Counted from the first letter of the stretch, positions 52,508 to 61,580 are shown. The stretch: DNA of 64,000 bases from Anaerolineaceae bacterium (GCA_020634135.1 JACKCG010000002.1:434001-498000); one strand, 5' to 3'. Made by a program: numbers and translations. Notes: a model not told the origin generated them from the sequence alone.

Positions 52508-53545
52508 TTAACGGAACGGCGGGGCGTACAGCAGACCGCCATCCGTCCACAGCCCGTTGATGCCACGAGCAAGGCTGAAGGGCGCAACGCCCAGGTTACG
52601 GTCATATACTTCGCCGTAATTGCCGACCTGGCGAATGACGGTGACCATGAAGTCGTTGGCAATACCCAGGTACGAGCCAGCCTGTTCGCCGTTCTGGCCG
52701 AGCAGACGGTTGATGCCGGGGTCTTCGCTGCCAAGGAATTCGTCAATGTTCTGGCTGGTGATACCGAATTCTTCAGCCTGAATCATGCCGTACACCGTCC
52801 AGGCGATGATGTCTGCAAACTGCGGGTCAGACTGCGGGGAAAGCGGGCCGAGCGGTTCTTTACTCAGGGTCACGTCCAGAATGACGTAGGCACTGGGATC
52901 AGCCGATGTCGCATGGAGGGACAGAATACCGCTCTTGTCCGTTGTCCAGGCATCGCAACGACCCGCTACGAACGCTTCCCAGGTGCTGGGGGCGTCGGGG
53001 TAAGTCTGAACTTCGATATCCAGCCCGCGCTTGGTGATAGCGTCGGTCAGGTTCAGCTCGGTGGTCGTGCCGCTCTGGACGCAGATTGAACCCTGATCCA
53101 GGTCTTCCATCGTCTGAATGCCGCTGGCTATGGTGGTGCCGATACCCTGGCCGTCATAGAAGGTGGTGGGGCCAAAGGTCGCGCCCCAGGTGGTATCACG
53201 GCTGAGTGTCCAGGTTGTGTTACGGCTCATCATATCAATTTCACCACCCTGGATAGCGGCCTGACGTTCGCTACCATTCAACGGGCGGAAAGCAACGGCG
53301 GTTGCATCGCCCAGCACAGCGGCGGCAACTGCATGGCAGAAATCAACATCGAAACCCTGGAATTCGCCGGATTCATTCACGACACCGAAACCGGGCACGT
53401 TCGCATTCACGCCGCAGATCAGTTCACCACGATCCAGAATAGCCTGGGTGACGGGGCCAACCGTGACGGTATCCTGCGCCAGGGCAACGCTGGAAAGGCT
53501 CAGAACAGCCACCAGCACGACAAAAAGTACCAAAGAACGCTTCAT
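52508..53545 (-). CDS. Amino-acid ABC transporter substrate-binding protein (AapJ-like)
   Basis: A 345-residue secreted binding protein with signal peptide ending near SVALAQ. It has the AapJ/BztA family features: ILDRGELICGVNANVPGFGVVN at the N-terminus, GFDVDFCHAVAAAVLGD, the DMMSRNTTWTLSRDTTWG block and a C-terminal GIANDFMVTVIRQVGNYGEVYDRNLG. It should bind general L-amino acids outside the membrane and deliver them to the permeases. It is first in the operon. ATG 53545 has GAGGGAG upstream and a near-consensus promoter lies about 100 nt before it. Confidence 0.93.
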   Translation of the reverse strand: MKRSLVLFVVLVAVLSLSSVALAQDTVTVGPVTQAILDRGELICGVNANVPGFGVVNESGEFQGFDVDFCHAVAAAVLGDATAVAFRPLNGSERQAAIQGGEIDMMSRNTTWTLSRDTTWGATFGPTTFYDGQGIGTTIASGIQTMEDLDQGSICVQSGTTTELNLTDAITKRGLDIEVQTYPDAPSTWEAFVAGRCDAWTTDKSGILSLHATSADPSAYVILDVTLSKEPLGPLSPQSDPQFADIIAWTVYGMIQAEEFGITSQNIDEFLGSEDPGINRLLGQNGEQAGSYLGIANDFMVTVIRQVGNYGEVYDRNLGVAPFSLARGINGLWTDGGLLYAPPFR

Positions 53546-53642
53546 AATTACTCCCTCGCACTAACTAGGAAATATGGAAGAACAGCACATCCCGTGCCGA
53601 ATGGACTGATATGGCATTTGACAGCAAAACGTGCATTCAGGC

Positions 53643-53671
53643 AGTCTACCGTAATCTTGCGTTATTGTCAA
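53643..53671 (-). promoter_or_regulatory. Promoter of the aap operon
   Basis: On the minus strand TTGACA (53671-53666), a 17-nt spacer and TAGACT (53648-53643). The -35 is perfect. The start site would be near 53636, giving a leader of about 90 nt before ATG 53545. Confidence 0.85.
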
Positions 53672-54114
53672 AAAGTTTTCCAGGGACTTTTATGTTTTGC
53701 GGGGGAATATAGAAAACTGAAGTCTTTAGGACTTACGCACCCGGGTGCCAACCACGCTCTATCAGGACACTATGGGAAAATGCTCCAATCTGTGTAACGC
53801 CCAATCATTCATTATACCGCTTCTATGCGGGCGGTGTGTAAGAGATGTTCAAAACAGAGTTGTGACCGATAAGGGCAGCCTGCGGGTTCAGATCAGGCCC
53901 GCTGGTGGAGTCGCGGGTAGCGATGATGGCTGGTAGGGGAGGGGACTCAGCCCTCTCCCCTACGGGAAAACCGTGTCGTGAGCGGGCGAATCCCTAAGTG
54001 CTTCATCCGGCAAGTTTCTCAAGAACAGACGTAGGGGCGGCCCGGCGTGGCCGCCCAGGGAGCGCACACGGGCGCTCCCCTACCGGGAACCTCGAAGATT
54101 TACCAGACGAAGCC
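53672..54114. other. Intergenic region upstream of the aap operon
   Basis: It lies between the aap promoter and the end of the KamA-like gene. It contains the palindrome GCACCCGGGTGC (53737-53748) and two long G/C hairpins (53933-54083, separate entry). AGGACTTACGCA at 53729-53740 resembles transposon ends, but no partner copy was found. No gene is convincing. Confidence 0.5.
53933..54083. repeat. GTAGGGG-type intergenic palindromic repeats
   Basis: Two large hairpins bounded by GTAGGGG and CCCCTAC. The first spans about 53933-53962 (GTAGGGGAGGG with CCCTCTCCCCTAC). The second spans 54031-54083, outer GTAGGGG/CCCCTAC with nested GGGCGGCC-type and GGGAGCGC/GCGCTCCC stems. They resemble the rnpB-side hairpins and dispersed repeats of Chloroflexota. 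No T-run follows. Confidence 0.7.
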
Positions 54115-55425
54115 CTAAGCCGGGACAGCGTCGCTCTTGTAGAAGAAATGAGGCTTGCCGGAAAGCGGCCTGAGATCAGTAAACCAGGTAGCCGTTGGGT
54201 CGAAGTGTGCGAAGAACGGGCGGCCTACCCAGTTCGGGTTACGCCCTTGCAGGAACGAGAGGACAAACGCTTTCTCGCCGTTGATGTGTGCCGTCCCCTG
54301 GATGTGGATTTTTCCAGGCGTGGCGGACATGACCGGCCCACGGACGGTGCGCCCCAGGCCGGAAAGCCGTGTAAATGCCTGGCGGAAAATGTGCAGTGAC
54401 TCCGCCAGCGATACTTCAAAGTACCGCTTTGGCCCGGTATCCCGACTCACAAACATATAGTAGGGAATCATCCCCATTGCTACCGCATTGTGCCAGATTC
54501 CGGCCCATGCAGCCGGATTATCGTTGATATGGCGCATGAGCGGCGCCTGTGTGCGAATCTCACAACCGGCATTCCGCAGGCGGCGTACACCCTCCTGGGC
54601 AACAGGCGTGGACATTTCCTTCGGATGACTGTAATGCGCCATAATCGCCACATGGCGGCCAGTGGCACTGATCTCTTCAAACAGGCGCAGCAGGTCGTCG
54701 GCATCGGCATCGCTCACAAACCGCTGCGGCCAGTAAGCGAGCGCCTTTGTCCCGATGCGAATTGTCTGGATATGTTCCAATTCAGGGATGAGGAGTGGCT
54801 CAATGTATTGGCGCAAAGCCCGCGTGTTCATAATCGCCGGGTCGCCCCCGGTGAACAGGACATCGGTCACTTCGGTATGGCGCTTCAGGTAACGGACCAG
54901 GTCATCTGATTCTTTGGCCGCGAATTTCAGGTCATCCATGTGGACAAACTGCGGCCAGCGGAAGCAGTATGAACAATAGGCATGGCAGGTTTGCCCCCGG
55001 CTGGGGAAGAACAGTACGGTTTCATCGTATTTGTGCTGTATCCCTGGGAGTGTTTCTCCGTCCAGCTTGGGAACGTTGTATTCGATCTGCCCGGCAGGGT
55101 GTGGGTTATGGTGCAGGCGGATTGCTGTAACTGCTTCCTGCAATTCCTTTCGGGTGGCCTCCGCCTCAATCAACCGGGATACCGTATTGAAATCGGCATC
55201 GTTTAACATCCCGCGCTGAGGGAAAGTCAGTTGGTAGATGGGGTCATGCGGGATGTTGCTCCAGTCAATGAGGTTGTCCACCACGTAACGGTTGGTACGG
55301 AACGGGAAGACAGCAGAAACGACCCGTATAACGTGTTGCGTGAACTTATCAAGTTCTTTGAATTGCGGCAGTGTCTGAATGTTGTTTCGCGTGAACGGTT
55401 GATAAGGTTGCGCGTTGTGCGTCAT
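54115..55425 (-). CDS. KamA-like radical SAM protein (lysine 2,3-aminomutase family)
   Basis: A 436-residue radical SAM enzyme. The cluster motif is CHAYCSYCF (Cys-x3-Cys-x2-Cys) in the central barrel. Around it are GGDPAIMNTRAL and VHMDDLKFAA, typical of the KamA/EpmB group. The PLP lysine may be in ATPGKIHIQG near the C-terminus, so a SAM- and PLP-dependent amino-shift is possible, but the substrate is not identified. I start at ATG 55425, with AAGGAGG 6 nt upstream. The 55482 frame start adds residues unlike the family. The C-terminus ends in a short aromatic tail. Confidence 0.88.
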   Translation of the reverse strand: MTHNAQPYQPFTRNNIQTLPQFKELDKFTQHVIRVVSAVFPFRTNRYVVDNLIDWSNIPHDPIYQLTFPQRGMLNDADFNTVSRLIEAEATRKELQEAVTAIRLHHNPHPAGQIEYNVPKLDGETLPGIQHKYDETVLFFPSRGQTCHAYCSYCFRWPQFVHMDDLKFAAKESDDLVRYLKRHTEVTDVLFTGGDPAIMNTRALRQYIEPLLIPELEHIQTIRIGTKALAYWPQRFVSDADADDLLRLFEEISATGRHVAIMAHYSHPKEMSTPVAQEGVRRLRNAGCEIRTQAPLMRHINDNPAAWAGIWHNAVAMGMIPYYMFVSRDTGPKRYFEVSLAESLHIFRQAFTRLSGLGRTVRGPVMSATPGKIHIQGTAHINGEKAFVLSFLQGRNPNWVGRPFFAHFDPTATWFTDLRPLSGKPHFFYKSDAVPA

Positions 55426-56047
55426 GGGATGCCTCCTTGAAATAGAAATGTAAATACCTCCATGTTGAGAGCATTGGCTCACTGTGAATCACGATAAAAC
55501 CCTGGCTATTGTTTGCCAGCCAGCCGGTGACCGGGCGACATTTCTGCCATAAGAAATCCCGTTTTGTCCCAGCCCGGTTATGTAATTGAACTGTTCCCCG
55601 GTTTGGGCCGGGGTCTGGTTTAAGTAAGGTGCATCGGTTTACGATGACCTTAGATGCGCCGTGAATTGCTGTAACCCATTGAGCGCGATCAGCGCAGGGA
55701 TGTGAGGACTAACTACAGCCACAAAAGGCAAAATACGATGGACAGCTTGATTTGGGTCAATTCACGGCACAAACACGCACTATCAAATAGTGCATTGTCA
55801 TGAATTTCTCTTACTATATCACAGAATTCGGGTGTTTGGGTGCAAAATTCATGATTGGTATGCTGTTGGCCTTTTTCAACGGGCTGCGGTTTCCCCATGG
55901 TGACACGGTAAAACACGTTCAGAGCCACGTTATTCAGAGGGCCTGAAGGGTATTCAGGAAAGGCCAATATACCCCCGCAGAATCGCCCGGATTTCCCCTG
56001 TTAAGGATTGTTTCCAACTGTGTTCTGAATTTGACAATCCATTCATC

Positions 56048-56080
56048 TTGACTTAAACTTAGGGTAAGTTGGCATATCTA
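56048..56080 (+). promoter_or_regulatory. Possible promoter of the SWIM gene leader
   Basis: TTGACT (56048-56053) is a good -35. The best -10s are CATATC (56073-56078) at 19 nt and TATCTA (56075-56080) at 21 nt, both longer than usual spacing. It would give a leader of about 130 nt containing the terminator hairpin. Confidence 0.35.
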
Positions 56081-56136
56081 TTCAGGATGTGTGACAAGTG
56101 TTCCCCAAAACGCCAACATTGCGATTTCTACGTTCC

Positions 56137-56176
56137 AACACGCGGTTTTGACTGCTCAAGAGCCGCGTGTTTTTTG
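56137..56176 (+). terminator. Leader terminator or attenuator before the SWIM gene
   Basis: AACACGCGG (56137-56145) pairs perfectly with CCGCGTGTT (56163-56171). Inside the loop, TTGA and TCAA can add a further short stem. A run of T (56170-56175) follows, then GTTTC. This is a textbook intrinsic terminator placed 43 nt before the start codon of the next gene. There is no upstream gene on this strand for over 8 kb to terminate. Confidence 0.8.
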
Positions 56177-56218
56177 TTTCTAAACCAGGTTAATTTAATG
56201 TTCAAGGAGTTGTTCCAC

Positions 56219-56713
56219 ATGGACTATGGCATGATTGGCAAGATCGAAAAGGCCAAGCGGTACGCTGAAGAACGTGATCGCATTACCTTCAACTCCCTGG
56301 AGGTGGAGTTCAAAGGAAATAACAACGTTTACAGTATCAGCCTTAATGGTAGTGGCTGGCAATGTTCTTGCCCCGGATTTCACTCACATTCTATCTGCCC
56401 GCATGTGATGGCGATGGAACGTCTGTTTAAACCCATGCTTAAGCGTGATCCTCTCCCGTATACCCCCGGTCAGAATGTCGTGAGCGACGTTGAGAAATCA
56501 AAACGCTACTCCGAAGAAACGGATCGTATCCGGTTTGCCGCCTTCGATGTAACCTTTCATGGCAGCAACAACGATCATCACACGAACTACAACACCCAGT
56601 CCATGCAATGTGACTGTGACTTTTTCCATACCCGTCACGTATGCAGCCACAGCATGGCAATGGAGCGTATCTTAATGAAGATGCTCCCCAAGCAGCCAGT
56701 TAGCGAGGAATAA
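56219..56713 (+). CDS. Tandem SWIM zinc-finger protein
   Basis: A 164-residue protein made of two homologous halves of about 70 residues. Each half has EKxKRYxEExDRI, a beta hairpin, then a SWIM finger: CSCPGFHSHSICPH and CDCDFFHTRHVCSH (both Cys-x-Cys-x8-Cys-x-His) followed by MAMER. SWIM fingers bind zinc and mediate protein or nucleic-acid contacts. No other domain is present, which is unusual because bacterial SWIM domains mostly sit beside helicases. The ATG at 56219 has AAGGAG 10 nt upstream; earlier in-frame starts (56198, 56069) have no such site. A leader terminator precedes it and a second terminator follows. Confidence 0.85.
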   Translation: MDYGMIGKIEKAKRYAEERDRITFNSLEVEFKGNNNVYSISLNGSGWQCSCPGFHSHSICPHVMAMERLFKPMLKRDPLPYTPGQNVVSDVEKSKRYSEETDRIRFAAFDVTFHGSNNDHHTNYNTQSMQCDCDFFHTRHVCSHSMAMERILMKMLPKQPVSEE

Positions 56714-56746
56714 CACGCTGCTCACAGTCCAAATTCCAGTTTAACG

Positions 56747-56776
56747 GTCTGCTTACCCACAGCAGACTGTTTTTTT
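56747..56776 (+). terminator. Intrinsic terminator of the SWIM gene
   Basis: GTCTGCT (56747-56753) pairs perfectly with AGCAGAC (56761-56767) around TACCCAC, followed by TG and seven T. Confidence 0.88.
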
Positions 56777-57013
56777 GCTGACACGGGCAAGGCAGCCTTT
56801 GTGGCCGATTGTGTAGTTTCCTTCATAATTTTCGCCTGATGCTCTATTGTCGGGTTGTGGATGACATTGGTACAATAGGACTTATGAAGCGGGTGTATGC
56901 ATTTTTGTTGTGGACAAATCTATCTCTTTTGGATATGCTTCACCTAGCTCTCTAATGACAACATCTTGCTGATGATTTGCCGTACACGAGACAATCCTGT
57001 CAGTAATTGTGAT
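56777..57013. other. Intergenic region upstream of the Roadblock gene
   Basis: AT-rich, non-coding sequence between the SWIM terminator and the Roadblock promoter. No repeat, RNA gene or operator was recognised. Confidence 0.4.
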
Positions 57014-57041
57014 TTGTTGTTGTCAGTATCCAGCATATAGT
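57014..57041 (+). promoter_or_regulatory. Possible promoter of the Roadblock gene
   Basis: TTGTTG (57014-57019), 16-nt spacer, TATAGT (57036-57041). It would give a leader of about 20 nt holding GAGAGG before ATG 57069. Confidence 0.4.
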
Positions 57042-57068
57042 AGAGGCAACCGAGAGGCTGAACGGGTT

Positions 57069-57470
57069 ATGACCACAGAAACACGTGAACAACGGTTGGA
57101 AGACACCCTCAAATTACTGCATCGCGCTGTGGAGGGTATTAACGCCACCGTGATCGTCAATGTTGATGGTCTGTTGGTGGCCTCTTTCCCGCCGGGCGAT
57201 GAGGAGAACCCGCACCAGAACCCAACCAGCAGCCCACAGGTTGCCGCGATGTCTGCTACCCTGATCGGGTTGGCAGAGCGCACGCTGGGACGACTAGCCC
57301 AGGGTGGTCTGGAACGACTGCTGATGGAAGGGGAAGACGGTACGATGGTCGTGTATCCTGCCGGGCGGGCATCACTGGCCGTCCTGGTTGAGAAGAACGC
57401 CCGCCTTTCTCATGTGCTGTTCGCCACCAAAAAGGCGGCAGGGGATGTTGCCAATATCCTGGGATATTAG
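57069..57470 (+). CDS. Roadblock/LC7-domain protein
   Basis: A 133-residue single-domain Roadblock protein. The alpha/beta fold runs from LEDTLKLLHRAVEGINATVIVNVDGLLVASFPPG through MSATLIGLAERTLGRL and TMVVYPAGRASLAVLVEKNARLSHVLFATKKA. In bacteria these proteins usually regulate a small Ras-like GTPase (MglA type) or act beside kinases in motility and polarity; no such GTPase gene is visible here. I start at ATG 57069, where the family begins; ATG 57009 would add Cys-rich residues. It converges with the FHA gene. Confidence 0.88.
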   Translation: MTTETREQRLEDTLKLLHRAVEGINATVIVNVDGLLVASFPPGDEENPHQNPTSSPQVAAMSATLIGLAERTLGRLAQGGLERLLMEGEDGTMVVYPAGRASLAVLVEKNARLSHVLFATKKAAGDVANILGY

Positions 57471-57522
57471 CGCTTGATGCGCCTGACCAGATGGCCGGTC
57501 TAAAACCAGGTACGCAATAAAT

Positions 57523-57555
57523 AAGGGACGAACACAGGTTCATCCCTTTTTTGTT
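57523..57555 (+). terminator. Intrinsic terminator of the Roadblock gene
   Basis: AAGGGA-C-GAAC (57523-57533) pairs with GTTC-A-TCCCTT (57538-57548), followed by TTTTGTTTG. One mismatch lies in the middle of the stem. Confidence 0.8.
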
Positions 57556-57575
57556 TGTGTGAGTTCCGGGGGCTG

Positions 57576-58673
57576 CTAGGACTTGCCAGCCTGGAAAAAG
57601 AGCTTGAGTACCATTTGCCCCAGGCGGATTTCATCACCATCGCGTACCTGGTAAGGTTGGTGCGCGTCTAATCGCTGCCCGTTCAGGAATGTGCCGTTGC
57701 TGCTGCCGAGATCGGAGACATCCAGGCGGTTATCGTGCAGTCGCAGCGCCGCGTGCCGCCGGCTGACGCCCATCCGATACCCGGCATAACCGGTCATATC
57801 CACATCGGGCTGGTTGCCGGATGACGGGTCACGTCGCCCAAAGATAATCTCCACTTTGGGATAGACGAGCATTGGGGTGAGGCCGCCTTCAATTTCAATC
57901 CGCAGCACCATATCATCGGTAAATGTGCCGCTCCCGGCGCTCTTGATTGCCTGGCTTTCTTTTGTGTCCAGCGGGCGCGCGGATTCTTCTTCCTGATCTT
58001 TAACCAGATCACGAGTGCCTAAAGTAGGCTGTTTGCCAGTGACCAGATTAGTCCCGCAGTTCTCACAGAATATAACCCCTGCCCGGTTGTTGTGGCCGCA
58101 GTTCGGGCAAGCCTGGGAAGCGGTGGGTTTCTTGGGCGCGTCCACAGGGGCACTTGCGGCGTCGCTGGCCGACGGGGTTTTAGGGGGAGGGGGTATGGGG
58201 GCTGTAGGGGCGGGGCTGGCGGGTACTGGTTCAGTGCCGCGCTTGACTGCGGCAATGACATCACCAGGGATTTTATTCGTGCCTGAGCCGCTGTTTTCTT
58301 TTTCTGGTTTTGGTGGCTGGGCGGGAACCGCCGGTTTACTGGCGAGAGTCTCATCCTCGTCTGCGCTGGTGGCTGCTGATTCCAGTTTGGCAGGCGGCAC
58401 AGAACTCGCGGCTGGCTTGGCTTCCTCTGCCTTCTTATCGCCGCTCTGCTGCGACGAATCGGGTTGAGCCGATGGCGCAGGACTCGCGGCTGACTTGGCT
58501 TCTTCTGCCTTTTTGTCATCGCCCTGGGCAGGTGACGCCGGTGATTCGGCTGGTTTGGCCGCCGAGGTGACGCTGTCAGGCTGGCCGTGGGAAGCAGAAG
58601 ACTCCGACGGTGTTGCTGCCTGCTGCTTTTGCTCATCGTTATTGGATTGTGAATTGGGTTGTTTTTCAGTCAT
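57576..58673 (-). CDS. Zinc-ribbon and FHA-domain protein
   Basis: A 365-residue protein. Residues 1-175 are low complexity (Ser/Ala/Pro/Lys/Glu), with a repeated block around DKKAEEAK-AAS. A zinc ribbon follows (CPNCGHNNRAGVIFCENCGTNL, about 185-210). The FHA domain is at about 255-355 with GRR near the start, SRRHAAL and the DLGSSNGTFLNGQ loop that binds phosphothreonine. It is a likely reader of Ser/Thr kinase signalling, such as the TIR-kinase in this window or kinases elsewhere. It has no signal peptide. The zinc-ribbon plus FHA pair is common in Chloroflexota and Actinobacteria. Confidence 0.9.
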   Translation of the reverse strand: MTEKQPNSQSNNDEQKQQAATPSESSASHGQPDSVTSAAKPAESPASPAQGDDKKAEEAKSAASPAPSAQPDSSQQSGDKKAEEAKPAASSVPPAKLESAATSADEDETLASKPAVPAQPPKPEKENSGSGTNKIPGDVIAAVKRGTEPVPASPAPTAPIPPPPKTPSASDAASAPVDAPKKPTASQACPNCGHNNRAGVIFCENCGTNLVTGKQPTLGTRDLVKDQEEESARPLDTKESQAIKSAGSGTFTDDMVLRIEIEGGLTPMLVYPKVEIIFGRRDPSSGNQPDVDMTGYAGYRMGVSRRHAALRLHDNRLDVSDLGSSNGTFLNGQRLDAHQPYQVRDGDEIRLGQMVLKLFFQAGKS

Positions 58674-58850
58674 AATGCATTGCGCCAGTCGAATTATTTC
58701 CTAAGTTAGGCAAAACTCACACTGTGAACCGGGGACTTCGGTAAATTATTTTAGTAGTCTGCCCCCAACCGTACCACAACAGTGCCAGTATCATTTATTA
58801 TTGTACTTGTATAGAGACCATCACTGCAAGTATTGTACCCTTTCTATGCG

Positions 58851-61541
58851 ATGAGTGCGAATGGTATTCAGGTAGGAAACACGCAGTTGGGTAAAACGCG
58901 AATTCTCTGGCTGCTGGTCAGCGTGTTGCTGCTGGCTGTGGCTGTCCGTACACACGCTATTCAGTCGCAAAGCATCTGGTTTGATGAAGGCTGGTCGGCC
59001 TATGCTGCCATACAGCCCACGCTGGCGGATGCGGTTGCCGCTGACTCGACCAATCCCCCCCTCTATTATGTGCTGTTGAACCTGTTTGTCAAAGGCGCGG
59101 GCGACAGCGAACTGGCGCTGCGTTGGTTTTCGCTGCTGCTGGGCGTGCTGGCGATACCGCTGATATACCAACTCGGATGCCGTCTGTTTCATGCCAGCGC
59201 CGGGCTGGTCGCTGCATTCCTGGTCACACTGTCGCCGCTGCTGTGGTGGGCAGCGCAGGAAGCCCGTATGTATACACTGCTGGCGGTTCTGGTGCTGGTC
59301 GCTGCGCTGGCGTGGCACGATTTGCTGCGGGACGAGGGGCGGGGTATCAGGCCATCCGGGGCATGGTGGCTGTTGTGGGGTAGTGAGCTGGCAGTGCTGT
59401 ATGCCCATAATACCGGTCCCGTCATTGTCCTGTGGCTGAATGCCGTCACACTGCTGGCCTGGCTGACTGGCCGCACGCTTCGCCGCCCGAACTGGCGTCT
59501 ATGGATAGTTGGGCAGATCGCGGTCGCTGCCCTGTGGTCGCCCTGGTTTATCACCCGCTTCACCCTGCTGCAATCGGCAAACAGCGCGTTGTTCACACCG
59601 CCGCAGTGGAGCGCTTCGCTGTTCGGGCAGCTATGGCAGGCATTGTGGGCTGGCCCCTGGGCGATGGTTGGCGCAGAATCGGCTTTGCCCTGGCTGGCCC
59701 TGGCGGCGCTGGTGGTGGGGCTGGTATTGATCCCCTGGCGGAAGACAGCGGGACGCTGGCTGGTCGCCCATACGGTGATTCTGACACTGGCGCTGCTCAT
59801 TGGCCTGACCATCCTCGGCAACCATGTGCATGGTCGTTACCTGGTCATGATCGCGCCGCTGCCGTTGCTGGCGCTGGCTGCGGGTATCGCCCGGATTCCG
59901 AACCGCTACGGACAGGCAGGGCTGCTGGTGGGGTTTGCCGGGATATTCTTTTTCAGCACGAATGTGGCGCAGAATCCGGCTTACGGCCATGATGATGCCC
60001 GCACGATGACCCAGCACTATGCTGATACCCTGACCGCTGGCGATACAGTCCTGGCCTGGTCGTATGCGGATCGTTACGAACTGGCCTACTACTGGGAACG
60101 GTTGGGCGTCACAGCGAAACGGGTCATCCTGGCGGAAGGGGCGGACCTGGACGGGGTGCTGCCGCTGCTGCCGTCATCAGGTGATGTGGCGTTGAATATC
60201 TGGTATACGCAGCGGGCTGACTACCGGGGGATGATGCGCTGTATTCTGGGCAATGGCACGGTTTCCTCTCCGGAATCCTTTGCCGTTTATGGCATGAGCA
60301 CGGATGTTTACCGTTCACCCAGGTTGAATCTACCGGAATTACGCCCTGTGCAACTGCCTTTCACGGTAGCCGAGGTGAGGGAAGCCGGCACGTTTCCGCT
60401 TGAATCTGCTGCCAACCAAGCGGTCTGTATGCCGCTGACAATCACATTGACACAGCCGACAGCGGGTGAACTCAAAGCCGCAGTCACCCTACGTAACAGC
60501 CTGGGTTGGGAAGTCGCGCATACCGACGCGGTGTTCGCCACCGCCAACCAGCGCACTGCTGCGGGTGTAAGCCCTGGTGAACGGTTGTCCGCGTACCCGC
60601 TGCTGCGTCTTCCATTCGGTGCGCCGCCAGGGGATTACACCGTCTGGCTGCGACTGTACGACACTGAGGCGATGCCTTCTGGCTTTGATGCGCTAACAGA
60701 GGACGGCACACCCGCCGGGAAAGACGTGTTGGTCGGGGTGTGGGCGGTGGCCCCGGGCGCAGCGTGGGCGCAGACCGGGCGCACGACTGATCTGCCGGTA
60801 CAGGTGGCGATTCCAGCAGGTGAGTCATTGGTTCTGGCCGGGCTGGAACGGGCGCCGGACGACCCGCAGCCCGTGCATAACGGGGATACGGTTCGGCTGC
60901 GACTGCTGTGGGAAGGGGCGGGCGCACTCCCCGCACTTACACTTTCTGGTGACGGTTGGCAGCGTGACATCGCGTCGGTTGTGACCGGCGTGCATGACGT
61001 GGTGACTCTCGATTGGCGTGAGGTGCTGATTCCCGCCGATGCTACAGCCGGGGACGCCGAACTGCGCCTGCCGGACGGGACTGTAATTGCCCGCTACATG
61101 GTCACTGTCCTGCCGGTTGTATACGAACCCCCGGCGGTTGCTGAGCCGGTGGACGCGATTCTGCCGGGTGTGGGCGTACTGGTCGGGTTCACGGCTGAAA
61201 TTGACTCGGTTGACCTGACTCAGCCTTTCCCGGTGGCACTCGTCTGGCAGGCGGTGGAGACGCCGCCGCTTGGTTACACCGTGTTTGTGCAGCTTGTGGA
61301 TGAGAGTGGCCGGGTCATCGCGCAAAGTGATGCCGTTCCGGCTGAGGCGACACGCCCGACGACAGGCTGGCGCCCCGGTGAGTATATCGAGGACAACCAC
61401 TTGTTGAAATTCAATGAGAACGCCGCGCCCGGCAGTGCCACGCTTATTGCCGGACTGTATGACCCGGTTACCGGCCAGCGTGTGCGGCTGGCGGATGGTA
61501 CGGATGCTGCTGTGCTGATGCGTGGGGTGGTTGTGCGTTGA
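58851..61541 (+). CDS. GT39/PMT-like multi-span membrane glycosyltransferase
   Basis: An 896-residue protein. The N-terminal half (about residues 20-370) has about 10-11 membrane helices and the Asp-Glu in SIWFDEGWSAYAA of the first outer loop, the acidic motif expected for polyprenyl-phosphate-sugar transferases (ArnT/PMT/PglX class). The second half (about 380-895) is extracytoplasmic with beta-rich domains (YTVFVQLVDESG, PTTGWRPGEYIEDN, LIAGLYDPVTGQRV). It should transfer a sugar from a lipid carrier to an unknown acceptor outside the membrane. ATG 58851 is used; there is no strong ribosome site. The terminator is at 61581. Confidence 0.88.
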   Translation: MSANGIQVGNTQLGKTRILWLLVSVLLLAVAVRTHAIQSQSIWFDEGWSAYAAIQPTLADAVAADSTNPPLYYVLLNLFVKGAGDSELALRWFSLLLGVLAIPLIYQLGCRLFHASAGLVAAFLVTLSPLLWWAAQEARMYTLLAVLVLVAALAWHDLLRDEGRGIRPSGAWWLLWGSELAVLYAHNTGPVIVLWLNAVTLLAWLTGRTLRRPNWRLWIVGQIAVAALWSPWFITRFTLLQSANSALFTPPQWSASLFGQLWQALWAGPWAMVGAESALPWLALAALVVGLVLIPWRKTAGRWLVAHTVILTLALLIGLTILGNHVHGRYLVMIAPLPLLALAAGIARIPNRYGQAGLLVGFAGIFFFSTNVAQNPAYGHDDARTMTQHYADTLTAGDTVLAWSYADRYELAYYWERLGVTAKRVILAEGADLDGVLPLLPSSGDVALNIWYTQRADYRGMMRCILGNGTVSSPESFAVYGMSTDVYRSPRLNLPELRPVQLPFTVAEVREAGTFPLESAANQAVCMPLTITLTQPTAGELKAAVTLRNSLGWEVAHTDAVFATANQRTAAGVSPGERLSAYPLLRLPFGAPPGDYTVWLRLYDTEAMPSGFDALTEDGTPAGKDVLVGVWAVAPGAAWAQTGRTTDLPVQVAIPAGESLVLAGLERAPDDPQPVHNGDTVRLRLLWEGAGALPALTLSGDGWQRDIASVVTGVHDVVTLDWREVLIPADATAGDAELRLPDGTVIARYMVTVLPVVYEPPAVAEPVDAILPGVGVLVGFTAEIDSVDLTQPFPVALVWQAVETPPLGYTVFVQLVDESGRVIAQSDAVPAEATRPTTGWRPGEYIEDNHLLKFNENAAPGSATLIAGLYDPVTGQRVRLADGTDAAVLMRGVVVR

Positions 61542-61580
61542 ATTTGAGGTGTTTGGCGCTTTTGTGTTTATAATGGGGTT

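Larger units (their letters stand above)
55426..56218. other. Intergenic and leader region before the SWIM gene
   Basis: The kamA-like promoter should lie in 55440-55700 but no pair was fixed. A hairpin CCCCGG/CCGGGG is at 55596-55613. The stretch 55640-56040 has AT-richer sequence and no supported gene. From 56040 on it is the leader of the SWIM gene: a possible promoter (56048-56080) and a terminator hairpin (56137-56176). Confidence 0.5.

Noticed and set aside
53729..53740. AGGACTTACGCA, resembling a transposon terminal repeat
   Set aside because: No inverted partner, target duplication or transposase was found within reach.
55713..55967. 84-codon minus-strand open frame in the intergenic region
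   Set aside because: No ribosome site, no recognisable family, odd composition with scattered Cys; kept out as unsupported.
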